From positions 1-13,670 of the forward strand of contig MU602796.1 of assembly GCA_025201865.1 (NCBI GenBank): a stretch of DNA of 13,670 bases. Direction: 5' to 3'. The notes below the pieces were generated by a model that saw only the letters and a list, made by a program, of their open reading frames with translations, did not search any database and had not been told where the DNA came from. The DNA comes from Ramicandelaber brevisporus (Eukaryota > Kickxellomycota > Ramicandelaberales > Ramicandelaberaceae). Both the position numbers and the translations under genes were made by a program. Each line of letters begins with the position of its first letter. Within the stretch, counting starts at the first letter, position 1. Shown piece after piece: positions 6,832 to 13,670 of the stretch.

Positions 6832-7283
6832 ACATACCTACGTCTTCTTCTTTTAAATAATAGGATTAGTTACCATCTCACCCCTTTTTCTTCACCTCCT
6901 TTGGTAGTAAGTGATAAGTACGAGTTTAGCGTCACAGCGACGCAAAAAATTGCTTACTCCGACTGCTATTGTTTTGCCAGTCTAGGAAAGTTATGAGTAT
7001 GAGCACTGGCCGAGTTATTTTGTGCGCCGATCAATATCACATCCTCTCTCTCTCCTCAAAGCAAACTGGGAAGGAGAGGGCGATTTGCGTACTATCCGCT
7101 GTGTAGTGAGCGATTATTACCACTCTCGATAAAGTTGCTCAGCTACTGTTTCTCCCCTTTCGTTGCTTCCCTCCGCTTCGAACTTTGTCGCATCCTTTCC
7201 TTTTACTCTCCACGTAAACAACCTATATTACCGTTACTACTACTACTACCACCACCACTGCTGCTGTTATCGCTGCTGTTCTA
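6832..7283. other. Intergenic region / promoter of the cupredoxin gene
   Basis: 452 bases with no recognisable gene. Features are an AATAATAGGATT element (6856-6867), identical to one downstream of the secreted-peptide gene, and an imperfect inverted repeat TTTAGCGTC-acagc-GACGCAAAA (6925-6947). From about 7140 it becomes a pyrimidine-rich leader ending in TAC, CAC and TGC triplet runs (7235-7268) right before the start codon. Confidence 0.55.
6925..6947. promoter_or_regulatory. Imperfect inverted repeat upstream of the cupredoxin gene
   Basis: Arms TTTAGCGTC and GACGCAAAA (8 of 9 pairs) are separated by ACAGC, about 340 bases before the cupredoxin start and 95 bases after the Ser-rich gene. 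It could be a protein-binding palindrome or a weak hairpin in the Ser-rich gene's 3' region. No factor can be named. Confidence 0.3.
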
Positions 7284-7880
7284 ATGAAGGTCTCTATCTG
7301 TGCTCTCGTCGCTGCTTCTGTCGCCGTGGTCAACGCGACTACCATCTCTATCACTGCTGGTCCAGGTGATACTTTCTCTTCGCCATCTGGCCCAGTCAAC
7401 GTCGGCGATACCATCGAGTGGACGATTTCTGGCCACCACGATGTCGTCGAAGCCGATGGCCCTGGATCCTGCACTCCAAAGCCAGGCGGATTCAGCTCTC
7501 CAATTGGCGGTGTACAAGGCAAGTTCACATATGTCGTAAAGGCTGCTGGCCCAATTCATTTCCTTTGCACGGTTGCCAACCACTGCGCAGTCGGCATGAA
7601 GGGCACCATCAACGTTGCTGCTGCTGCATCCGGCGGCAGTGGCGCTCCATCTGGCTCAGCCACTTCTCCTTCTGCATCAGGCTCGGCATCTCCATCTACA
7701 TCTGCGTCCAAGTCTGGCTCAGTTACTCCATCTGGCTCAGCCACTTCTCCTTCTGCACCAGGCTCTTCATCGTCGCCGGGTTCGTCCACATCTGGTGCAG
7801 GCGCTATGCATGCCTTCAGTGGTAATGCCGCTGTGGCTGCAGCTGTTGCAGGTGTCTTTGCAGGAGCTGCTCTTATGTAA
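7284..7880 (+). CDS. Secreted cupredoxin (type-1 copper, plastocyanin-like) with Ser-rich stalk and GPI-type tail
   Basis: A 198-residue protein from ATG 7284. Residues 1-18 are a signal peptide (MKVSICALVAASVAVVNA). Residues 20-112 are a single cupredoxin domain: ISITAGPGDTFSSPSGPVNV, GDTIEWTISGHHDVVEADGP, then HFLCTVANHCAVGMKGTINV. Likely type-1 copper ligands are His52 (HDVVE), Cys95, His100 and Met105; Cys63 and Cys101 are placed for the usual disulfide. All four ligands are present, so it should bind copper. Residues 113-175 are a Ser/Pro/Gly-rich O-glycosylation stalk containing a 27-residue-spaced duplication. The C terminus (FSGNAAVAAAVAGVFAGAALM) is a GPI-attachment-type hydrophobic tail. 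Related fungal extracellular cupredoxin-like Ser-rich proteins sit on the cell surface and are proposed to act in copper handling or redox chemistry; the physiological role is unproven. It follows a GPI-type Ser-rich gene. Confidence 0.92.
   Translation: MKVSICALVAASVAVVNATTISITAGPGDTFSSPSGPVNVGDTIEWTISGHHDVVEADGPGSCTPKPGGFSSPIGGVQGKFTYVVKAAGPIHFLCTVANHCAVGMKGTINVAAAASGGSGAPSGSATSPSASGSASPSTSASKSGSVTPSGSATSPSAPGSSSSPGSSTSGAGAMHAFSGNAAVAAAVAGVFAGAALM
7645..7765. repeat. In-frame 40-base direct repeat in the cupredoxin stalk
   Basis: A segment of about 40 bases starting CTCCATCTGGCTCAGCCACT occurs at 7645-7684 and again at 7726-7765 with one mismatch. The offset of 81 bases is exactly 27 codons. 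It encodes PSGSATSPSA(S/P)GS twice and points to a recent tandem duplication that lengthened the stalk. Confidence 0.9.
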
Positions 7881-8267
7881 AAAAAAAACACGCTCACATA
7901 CTCTCACTCTCTCACTCTTTCACTCTTTCATTCCTTCGATTTAAAGAACAAAAGTGGCGCCTTTGTTCCTCTTCATGTCTGCACGTTTTACATTCGGGAT
8001 CTTCGGTCCTTGGCAGGTGAATGAATGAATGAGCACAATGAGCACGGTGCAAATCAGTACATCCCGAGACACGCAGCCTCTCCTTGGGATTTATTTGAGC
8101 AAGCACGCATCAAGCTCGTATCCTTTGCACCTCCTTGGCTCGTCATTCTTTTCAATTTGCTCACCGCCCAGGCTTGACTTTGTTCGCCTTTGTTCGCCTT
8201 TTGTTCGCTTCTATTTGCCTCTGTTCGCTTATTCGCTCTTTTCCTTTTCTTCAGATTCGAAAACGAG
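7881..8267. other. Intergenic region / leader of the TMEM62-like gene
   Basis: 387 bases without a recognisable gene. It starts with an A run and a CTCACTCT/CACTCTTT repeat (about 7894-7930), then a GAAT x4 run (about 8017-8032). It ends in a pyrimidine-rich leader made of diverged TTTGTTCGCC units (8178-8230) followed by TTTTCCTTTTCTTCAG (ending 8254), which looks like a 3' splice site. Several short upstream ATG frames lie at 7975-8047. A 5' UTR intron that removes them is possible, but I find no canonical donor. Confidence 0.5.
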
Positions 8268-11200
8268 ATGTCTGCAGACAGCCGTGGCAGTGGTGCTGAC
8301 AGCAATAGATCGAGCTCTTCAGTAGAGCCTGCTGATGAGACTCAGCCTCTCCGTCGACAGCGTCATGATGAACAGCCAAGTGAATCAGCCTCGAACTTTG
8401 TTCTTCCACAGCTGCTGAACACTGGGCAGGGCGAGCCACGTCTTCAGAGAGTTCCAACGCGTGTCATGATATCCAGACTGCGGCAAAAGTATCTATCGAG
8501 GCATGTTTGGCAAGCGCTGGCTCTGATTATAGTGACATTAATGTGCATTTGGTATGCAGTTATGATTGACCACGAGGCGACATATTCATTGAGTCATGCA
8601 GTGAGAATTCGAAGCAACAAGGGTGGAGGTGTGCATCATGCTGCTCCAAAAGTCAATGTAGCTACTGCTGCTGCTACTATTGCTGGTGTTGACAGTAATG
8701 ATGATGGCAGTATGGATTCAAGTCAGCATTCACATGTGATTGATGATGGAGTGGTGCTGGGGGATTCAACAGATGGAGTGTTTCATTTTATGCATGTTAC
8801 CGATATTCATGTTAGTAAATTCCACAAAGTTGGTGGGTTATCTCATTTATTGACGTTTCTTAGTTCAGTTGTTCCGTTGGTTTCTCCTGCATTTATTTTA
8901 GCAACGGGAGATATAACAGATGGAAAAGATGAAAAATCACTTTCATCGTTGCAGCAGGTTGATGAATGGATAGCATATCAAAAGGCACTTAACACATCCG
9001 GAGTGCTGAATAGACATTCAGGCCAGTTTTGGTTTGATATTAGAGGTAATCATGATGCATTCGATGTTCCCAATTGGAATTCATCCGCTAATTTATACAA
9101 GCAGTTTGGAAGTTCATCCCAAGCAAACAATCCAAAGCTACATCAAGAAGGCGATGGCTATTCTTTTATTAATAATGAGCATTTTGGAAGCTATAAGTTT
9201 GTAGCCATGGATGCATGTCCTCGTCACGGCATTGCCAGACCAATGAACTTTTTTGGCTATGTTGATCGAGATGGAATGGACTCTTTAGAGCGTAGAATAA
9301 TTGGCACCAATGAAAATAATAATAATAATGAGAAAATACTTAGTATTGGGCCAAATGCGTATGTTAATAACAATACTAATATTGTTGCCAATAGCAGTGT
9401 TTATAATAAAGCAAATCATACATTTTTACTAAGCCATTATCCAGTTGGAACTACAGTGTTTGGCACATCATCTCGTGGAACTACATTCCCTACATTAACC
9501 AGACATATCAGTGTAATGCTGTGTGGTCATTTGCATACATTGGCGCTCGGTTTAGGCAGGCAGCTGCAGGCGTACAAACCTACTGATTACTTAGAGTTGG
9601 AACTGGGTGACTTAAAACTGCATGCATTGTACAGAATCTTAGTTGTTGATAATGATTTGATTTCATTTGTTGATAGAGTTCTACCGCTTCCAAAAACACC
9701 TCTTCCGTTTGATAAATCACTATCAACCACTCGGAAACTACTAAACAATGGCAACTTAACAATAAATGAAATCAATGGAATGAAAGCACCAAATGCAGAA
9801 TTACCGCGTAGATTAAAATCACCACCAATAGTCATCATCACCAATCCAAAAGATGCAAGAACACTGTTGAATAGTCATGAGCCGCTGCATAGAATTAAAT
9901 CAAGCACTCATTTGAGAATGCTAATATTTGCCGATTCAAATGTAAGTCAAGTCAAAGTGGAAATTGATGGAATCTATGCTGGGAGTGCAGTTTATAGTGG
10001 AAACTCAAACGCAACAATAAATGAGCGTTTAACTGAGGAATGGTGGACCGACTCTTCTGGCAGCAATGGTTCACCCAGAAGATACACTCCGTTGTGGACT
10101 CTAAAGTGGAATCCGTCTCAGTATGATGATGGTGGAACACATTCTGTACGTGTCACTGTCACTGATGCAGATGGCACTATTGGTGAAGATGAGGTTGTTT
10201 TCCGATTGGATGGACAGAGAGTTGATTTCCACAATGGAGGATCAGGTGGATGGATTATGCTAACAGATTGGGAGCAGTTTTTACGCTATTCTGTCTTTGG
10301 CATGTTTGCCTTTAATCTCATCATGCTTCTGGCTGCTAGATTAATATTCCTCATACTGCGCCATCGTAGAATGTATGGAATATGGCGTCAGCGTACTTCT
10401 CGTCGACTGCTCCTACTGGATGGACATGCGTTGGCTGCATATCATCGCTCGCCTTTACCTAAAATACTGGCGCTTGGGCCATATCTGGCACGTAGACTTG
10501 TTTTCCATGTTCAGTCGCTTGGATTCAGATTAATTCACCTCGCATCATCAGCCTCGGATTCATTTACATTTTGGATTCTTTACTTTTCCACTCTTTATCT
10601 AATTATTGGGCCATGGTATAGTGGTGTAATGATTCCTGCTGCTAAAAATAAATCAATTAATGACAATAATGACAATAGCAATAACAATAGCAATAACAAT
10701 AACAACTTGATTGGGATTGATATTGATAGAGCTGGAGTGTCCGATGGATGGGTCTATTTGTATGGAATTAAACTGACAAATGGAGAATGGGTTCCAACTC
10801 CCGATACGTTGATGACTGCATTATTATCCGTGCCCCTCCATTTGTTAGTGTTACCAATCTACATTGCACTGAGAGCTACTCCGACTAAATGGACATACTC
10901 TGCCGCCAACTATCGCCGTCGCTTCCCCTATCATCGTCGCTGGTATATTCGACTCTTTGTAGCTGCGTGCTTCTTCAACATTGCCGTAGTGGGTACTGGT
11001 ATTACTGCGTACGTGTATGGCGGCTCACAAACCATAGTGTATGGACCAGGTCGTGCATGGTTAGCTCTGTTACAAGGATGGTTGTTGTGGAGATGGGATT
11101 GGAAGGAAATATTTACTGGGAAGCGAACTTCTCAGTCTCGATTTAGCTCGTACCAGTTTAATCAGCTTCAGCAGCAGCCTCGTTTACGTAGCAGAGTCCG

Positions 11201-11927
11201 AAGCAGAATCCGCCGTGTATTGGCTCGACGTGATCATGTAACTTCGGTCGCTGATAACTACGTGGACAGTGATGCACCTCGTTACAGAGTTAGATTTTAT
11301 GACAACACTATTGATGATGATGGCAACAGTGTAGATACCCACAGTCAGCGCAGTCAGCGCAGCATCACTGCAAAGAAGTCATCCTCTGGCCTAGTTCGCA
11401 GCATCAGTCCCGGCTCAAATAGCAACCAAGCACTCGAGGCATCCAATCCAGCCACTACCACTACCATTACCACTACCACCACAGCAACAACTACAGCAAC
11501 AACTACAGGAACAACTTCCACCGGAGTAGCTGTGGATAGTGCAGCATATTCGGCAGATGATGAGTCTCGTCCACTCCCATCCCAGTATTCAGATACAGAT
11601 AGCGATCACAGCAGCTTGGTCGATAGTGAGTCCGAGTCTCTATACTTTGACTTCTCAGACGAGGGCGACGTGTCAGATGTTGAATCAACCAATCAAGATG
11701 AGGATGGATATATGCCTGTTTCTACAACTTCGCCTCCAATATCAGAGTCCATCAGAATCGATGAAAGCACCAGCAGCCGTGATGAAAGTATGACGCCGCG
11801 CCGTAGAGCTGGCTCGCACTCTGCTTATGATTTACTCACAGGTGTTCAGCCAACTAAGGGCAGCCAGAGCCCTCAAGATGGTGACAACTCAGCTCATTCG
11901 CGGCGTAACATTGCAAAATCCAAGTAG
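8268..11927 (+). CDS. TMEM62: TMEM62-family transmembrane metallophosphoesterase
   Basis: A 1219-residue protein. The frame is open back to a TTG at 8190, but the first ATG is 8268 (MSADSRGSG), which I take as the start. A Ser-rich cytosolic N terminus (1-78) is followed by a membrane anchor (about 80-100). The calcineurin-like phosphoesterase domain spans about 172-470 with all metal-binding blocks: VTDIH (Asp179, His181), ATGDITDGK (Asp215), RGNHDAF (Asn261, His262), SHYP (His390) and CGHLHT (His421, His423). A beta-sandwich region (about 518-650; VIITNPKDAR, then TLKWNPSQYDDGGTHSVRV) and further membrane segments (about 672-697, 767-788, 847-868, 894-916, perhaps 928-942) follow, as in human TMEM62 (about 640 residues). 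Extra length comes from Asn-rich inserts (349-354, 798-813), a Thr run (1063-1085) and an acidic Ser-rich tail (950-1219). The substrate is unknown for the family. Codons in 8780-9990 are AT-rich compared with neighbouring genes, fitting low expression. Confidence 0.93.
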   Translation: MSADSRGSGADSNRSSSSVEPADETQPLRRQRHDEQPSESASNFVLPQLLNTGQGEPRLQRVPTRVMISRLRQKYLSRHVWQALALIIVTLMCIWYAVMIDHEATYSLSHAVRIRSNKGGGVHHAAPKVNVATAAATIAGVDSNDDGSMDSSQHSHVIDDGVVLGDSTDGVFHFMHVTDIHVSKFHKVGGLSHLLTFLSSVVPLVSPAFILATGDITDGKDEKSLSSLQQVDEWIAYQKALNTSGVLNRHSGQFWFDIRGNHDAFDVPNWNSSANLYKQFGSSSQANNPKLHQEGDGYSFINNEHFGSYKFVAMDACPRHGIARPMNFFGYVDRDGMDSLERRIIGTNENNNNNEKILSIGPNAYVNNNTNIVANSSVYNKANHTFLLSHYPVGTTVFGTSSRGTTFPTLTRHISVMLCGHLHTLALGLGRQLQAYKPTDYLELELGDLKLHALYRILVVDNDLISFVDRVLPLPKTPLPFDKSLSTTRKLLNNGNLTINEINGMKAPNAELPRRLKSPPIVIITNPKDARTLLNSHEPLHRIKSSTHLRMLIFADSNVSQVKVEIDGIYAGSAVYSGNSNATINERLTEEWWTDSSGSNGSPRRYTPLWTLKWNPSQYDDGGTHSVRVTVTDADGTIGEDEVVFRLDGQRVDFHNGGSGGWIMLTDWEQFLRYSVFGMFAFNLIMLLAARLIFLILRHRRMYGIWRQRTSRRLLLLDGHALAAYHRSPLPKILALGPYLARRLVFHVQSLGFRLIHLASSASDSFTFWILYFSTLYLIIGPWYSGVMIPAAKNKSINDNNDNSNNNSNNNNNLIGIDIDRAGVSDGWVYLYGIKLTNGEWVPTPDTLMTALLSVPLHLLVLPIYIALRATPTKWTYSAANYRRRFPYHRRWYIRLFVAACFFNIAVVGTGITAYVYGGSQTIVYGPGRAWLALLQGWLLWRWDWKEIFTGKRTSQSRFSSYQFNQLQQQPRLRSRVRSRIRRVLARRDHVTSVADNYVDSDAPRYRVRFYDNTIDDDGNSVDTHSQRSQRSITAKKSSSGLVRSISPGSNSNQALEASNPATTTTITTTTTATTTATTTGTTSTGVAVDSAAYSADDESRPLPSQYSDTDSDHSSLVDSESESLYFDFSDEGDVSDVESTNQDEDGYMPVSTTSPPISESIRIDESTSSRDESMTPRRRAGSHSAYDLLTGVQPTKGSQSPQDGDNSAHSRRNIAKSK
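10659..10706. repeat. AAT/AAC-rich low-complexity tract encoding poly-Asn
   Basis: A stretch of AAT, AAC, AGC and GAC codons gives an Asn-rich loop (residues 798-813 of the TMEM62-like protein) between two predicted membrane segments. A smaller AAT run occurs at 9312-9329. Both look like slippage insertions in loops. Confidence 0.85.
11454..11522. repeat. ACC/ACA-rich tract encoding poly-Thr
   Basis: ACC, ACA and ACT codons encode about 20 Thr, broken by Ile, Ala and Gly, in the C-terminal tail of the TMEM62-like protein. The mixed codon usage suggests an older tract than the pure ACA array in the PPR-like gene. Confidence 0.85.
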
Positions 11928-12114
11928 CGAAAAAGTAAACGAGGATTCCGCAGCACTTCAAGCCCAAAAATAAAAAAAAAACAACAACAAACTCACATAA
12001 ATTGCCACCACTTCCTCACTTTTTCGATTGTTTATCCTATTCTGTTCTTTTTTGCATACACGATCGATTGTTTATACCTCAAACCAACTTCACCAAAGAC
12101 ATCAACAGGACTTG

Positions 12115-12132
12115 AGCAGCAGCAGCAGCAGC
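12115..12132. repeat. (AGC)6 repeat abutting the MND1 start codon
   Basis: Six AGC units end two bases before the MND1 ATG at 12135, within the presumed 5' leader. The frame upstream carries no ATG before the start, so the repeat is probably untranslated. Confidence 0.9.
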
Positions 12133-12134
12133 AT

Positions 12135-12749
12135 ATGGTAAGAAAGGGCCTGAACGCAGACGAAAAGAAGAAGAAGCTCGAGGAGCTGTTCCACGAGACT
12201 CGCGATTTCTACAATCTCAAAGAGGTTGAGAAGCTCGGGCCGCAGATGAAGGGAGTTGTCGCGCAGAGTGTCAAGGGTGTCCTCGAAGAGCTTATTTCAG
12301 AGTCACTTGTGTGCACTGACAAGATTGGTTTATCAACTTATTACTGGAGCTTCCCCAGCACTGCGCTCAAAGTGAAGCGGGCAAGAGTCGAAGAATTAGA
12401 GAGCCAGCTTGCAGATTTGACATCAAAGAATGAGTCTCTTACATCAGCCGTCGAGAGGGAATCGGTAGGCAGAGATGAATCGGAAGAACGCACAGAGCTA
12501 TTGAGCAGACTTGAAGAAGCAAGGAAATTGAGGGTTGAATACAAGAAGGAACTGGAGCAGTACAAGGAAAATGATCCGGTAATGCTGCAGCGGAAACTGG
12601 ATTTGGCACAGGAAGCAAAAGGTCACGCGAATCGATGGACAGACAATGTGTTTTTGCTGCAGAGCTATGCTTACAACAAGTTTAACTGCGACAAGAGTGA
12701 CTTTTTCCGTCAATTTGGTATTCCCGAGAGCTTTGATGAGATTGAGTAA
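12135..12749 (+). CDS. MND1: Meiotic nuclear division protein 1 (Mnd1)
   Basis: A 204-residue protein, the same length as human MND1 (205) and collinear with it. The N-terminal winged-helix DNA-binding region (residues 1-75) reads MVRKGLNADEKKKKLEELFH... with the hallmark STYYWSFPS. Residues 78-150 form a coiled coil (EELESQLADLTSKNESL...), including the GRDESEERTELL segment. The end carries ANRWTDNVFLLQSYAYNKFN and a final FGIPESFDEIE, both diagnostic of the family. Mnd1 pairs with Hop2 in the nucleus and stimulates Dmc1/Rad51 strand invasion during meiotic recombination, so its presence implies a meiotic programme. The gene shows no intron, although ATGGTAAGA resembles a splice donor; reading it as coding gives the expected family start. 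A (AGC)6 tract immediately precedes the ATG. The acyl-CoA oxidase start follows 222 bases later on the same strand. Confidence 0.97.
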   Translation: MVRKGLNADEKKKKLEELFHETRDFYNLKEVEKLGPQMKGVVAQSVKGVLEELISESLVCTDKIGLSTYYWSFPSTALKVKRARVEELESQLADLTSKNESLTSAVERESVGRDESEERTELLSRLEEARKLRVEYKKELEQYKENDPVMLQRKLDLAQEAKGHANRWTDNVFLLQSYAYNKFNCDKSDFFRQFGIPESFDEIE

Positions 12750-12843
12750 AAGGGCATCAGAGCTCTCTAGTTTATATTATATTACACTCTTTTTCAATAA
12801 CAATCACTCACTATTCATTACTTATACTATTCATTTTAACAGA

Positions 12844-12975
12844 ATGGAAATGTCAATTAGTTGGTTGTGCAAGGTGAAAAGAGCGTGTCAGTCGGTGTCA
12901 CGCGCTCTCACAACTCCCGAGGCTCCTCTCATCTTGTTTCGGCATCTCATCTTGACTGTCCATAAAAACATATGA
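12844..12975 (+). other. Possible upstream ORF overlapping the acyl-CoA oxidase start (ATGA)
   Basis: A 43-codon frame runs from ATG 12844 (MEMSISWLCKVKRACQ...) to TGA 12973-12975, overlapping the acyl-CoA oxidase ATG at 12972 by ATGA. If the mRNA begins upstream of 12844 this would be a translated upstream ORF that could limit initiation at the main start. The peptide matches nothing I know, and the transcription start is unknown. Confidence 0.25.
12917..12922. promoter_or_regulatory. CCGAGG (reverse CCTCGG) core, possible fatty-acid response element
   Basis: CCTCGG is the core bound by FarA/FarB/Ctf1-type Zn2Cys6 regulators upstream of beta-oxidation genes in filamentous ascomycetes. One copy lies 49 bases before the acyl-CoA oxidase start. 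A 6-base match is expected by chance fairly often, and whether this lineage has such regulators is unknown. Confidence 0.2.
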
Positions 12976-13670
12976 CGAACCAACCATTGATATTTCCAGC
13001 TCTGCCGATTGAGCATCCAACGACGGCTGATATTCTTGCAAACGAGCGCAAGAAGGCGACGTTTGATCCGAAACACCTCGCAGAGTATCTCTATGGACAT
13101 GAGCATCTAGAGCGTCAGGCTAAAGTTAACAAGTTGATAGAAGCCAATCCTGACGCGTTTGACCAGAAGGATGTGTATTTTCTAAGCCGCGAACAGAAGG
13201 TACGCAAGGCCATTAAGGAAGCCGCCAGATTCGTTGAGCTGATGCGGGAACATAACTTGGATTACAAGAGTTGGACAACATGCCAGCAGCTTATCGAGTC
13301 ATCTAATCCATATCGGTTCAATGCGAGCATGTTCATCCCATGCATCGAGAATCTCGGCACTGAAGAGCAGAAGGCCAAGTACCTGCGTGCAGCGCGCAAC
13401 TTTGAGATCATCGGCTGCTTTGCACAGACCGAGCTCAAGCACGGCTCAAATGTGCAGGGACTGGAGACGACCGCAACATTCATTCCAGAGTCCGACGAGT
13501 TTGAGATCCACTCGCCAACGCTGACCGCTGCCAAATGGTGGATCGGCGGCTTGGGTGTGGCTTGCACTCACGCTGTGGTCATGGCACGCCTGGTTCTGCC
13601 TGGCGGCAAGGACTACGGCCCGCATCCGTTCGTTGTGCGCATCCGCGACCAGACCACGCACAAGTGGATG
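12972..13670 (+). CDS. POX1: Peroxisomal acyl-CoA oxidase, N-terminal part (3' truncated by the window)
   Basis: From ATG 12972 the frame stays open to the window end (233 codons), so the gene is cut by the boundary. Residues 23-140 are the helical acyl-CoA oxidase N-terminal domain (ERKKATFDPKHLAEYLYG and onward). Residues 146-205 carry the FAD/acyl-CoA-binding hallmark: EIIGCFAQTELKHGSNVQGL, ETTATFIPESDEFEIHSPTL and TAAKWWIGGLG. Residues 213-227 read KDYGPHPFVVRIRD. These enzymes catalyse the first, H2O2-forming step of peroxisomal beta-oxidation. The catalytic Glu and any C-terminal PTS1 lie beyond the window. One oddity: the usual Gly of TELGHGSN is Lys156 here (AAG at 13437-13439). The closest resemblance by eye is to the ACX1/ACOX1 branch rather than budding-yeast Pox1. 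It lies downstream of MND1 on the same strand, probably with its own promoter in the 222-base gap. Confidence 0.95.
   Translation, partial: MTNQPLIFPALPIEHPTTADILANERKKATFDPKHLAEYLYGHEHLERQAKVNKLIEANPDAFDQKDVYFLSREQKVRKAIKEAARFVELMREHNLDYKSWTTCQQLIESSNPYRFNASMFIPCIENLGTEEQKAKYLRAARNFEIIGCFAQTELKHGSNVQGLETTATFIPESDEFEIHSPTLTAAKWWIGGLGVACTHAVVMARLVLPGGKDYGPHPFVVRIRDQTTHKWM

Noticed and set aside
12135-12143. ATGGTAAGA at the MND1 start as a 5' splice donor (some MND1 genes have an intron near the start)
   Set aside because: Reading straight through gives MVRKGLNADEKKKK..., which aligns with the normal Mnd1 N terminus, so no intron is needed.

Overview
The window looks like nuclear DNA from an intron-poor fungus, most likely an early-diverging lineage. 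A Kickxellomycotina/Zoopagomycota-type genome is my guess, at low confidence. The genes that point to a fungus are an assimilatory APS kinase, a peroxisomal acyl-CoA oxidase, a mitochondrial PPR-like protein, and GPI-anchored Ser-rich and cupredoxin cell-surface proteins. Every gene I can align to a known family reads through without an intron. CTG codons fall at conserved Leu positions, for example the Leu of the LPxGW start of the WW domain, so the standard code applies and this is not a CUG-Ser yeast.

Layout: (1) 1-180, 3' end of an APS kinase gene (+). (2) 269-3235, two minus-strand genes: a mitochondrial PPR-like protein and the KEOPS subunit CGI121. CGI121 is divergent, across 226 bp, from (3) a Pin1/Ess1 prolyl isomerase (3462-4049, +) with an Ala-rich insertion in its catalytic domain. 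(4) 4609-5292, two small genes: a candidate serine palmitoyltransferase small subunit and a mitochondrial-type protein with a conserved C-terminal core. (5) 5539-7880, three consecutive genes for secreted or surface proteins: a 57-residue peptide ending in a CxxCH motif, a Ser/Pro/Ala-rich GPI-type protein, and a cupredoxin with a complete type-1 copper site and a GPI-type tail. (6) 8268-11927, a long TMEM62-family metallophosphoesterase with Asn and Thr homopolymers and an acidic tail. (7) 12135-12749, the meiotic recombination factor MND1. (8) 12972 to the window end, the N-terminal part of an acyl-CoA oxidase.

Most genes are unrelated housekeeping genes (sulfate assimilation, tRNA t6A modification, proline isomerisation, lipid metabolism, meiosis), as expected for ordinary fungal chromosome. 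The only stretch that looks functionally grouped is the run of three surface-protein genes. I see no mobile element, viral gene, tRNA, rRNA or CRISPR array. I found no convincing new molecular system; the most distinctive observations are the surface-protein run, the PIN1 insertion, the small SPT-like subunit and the extended TMEM62 homologue.
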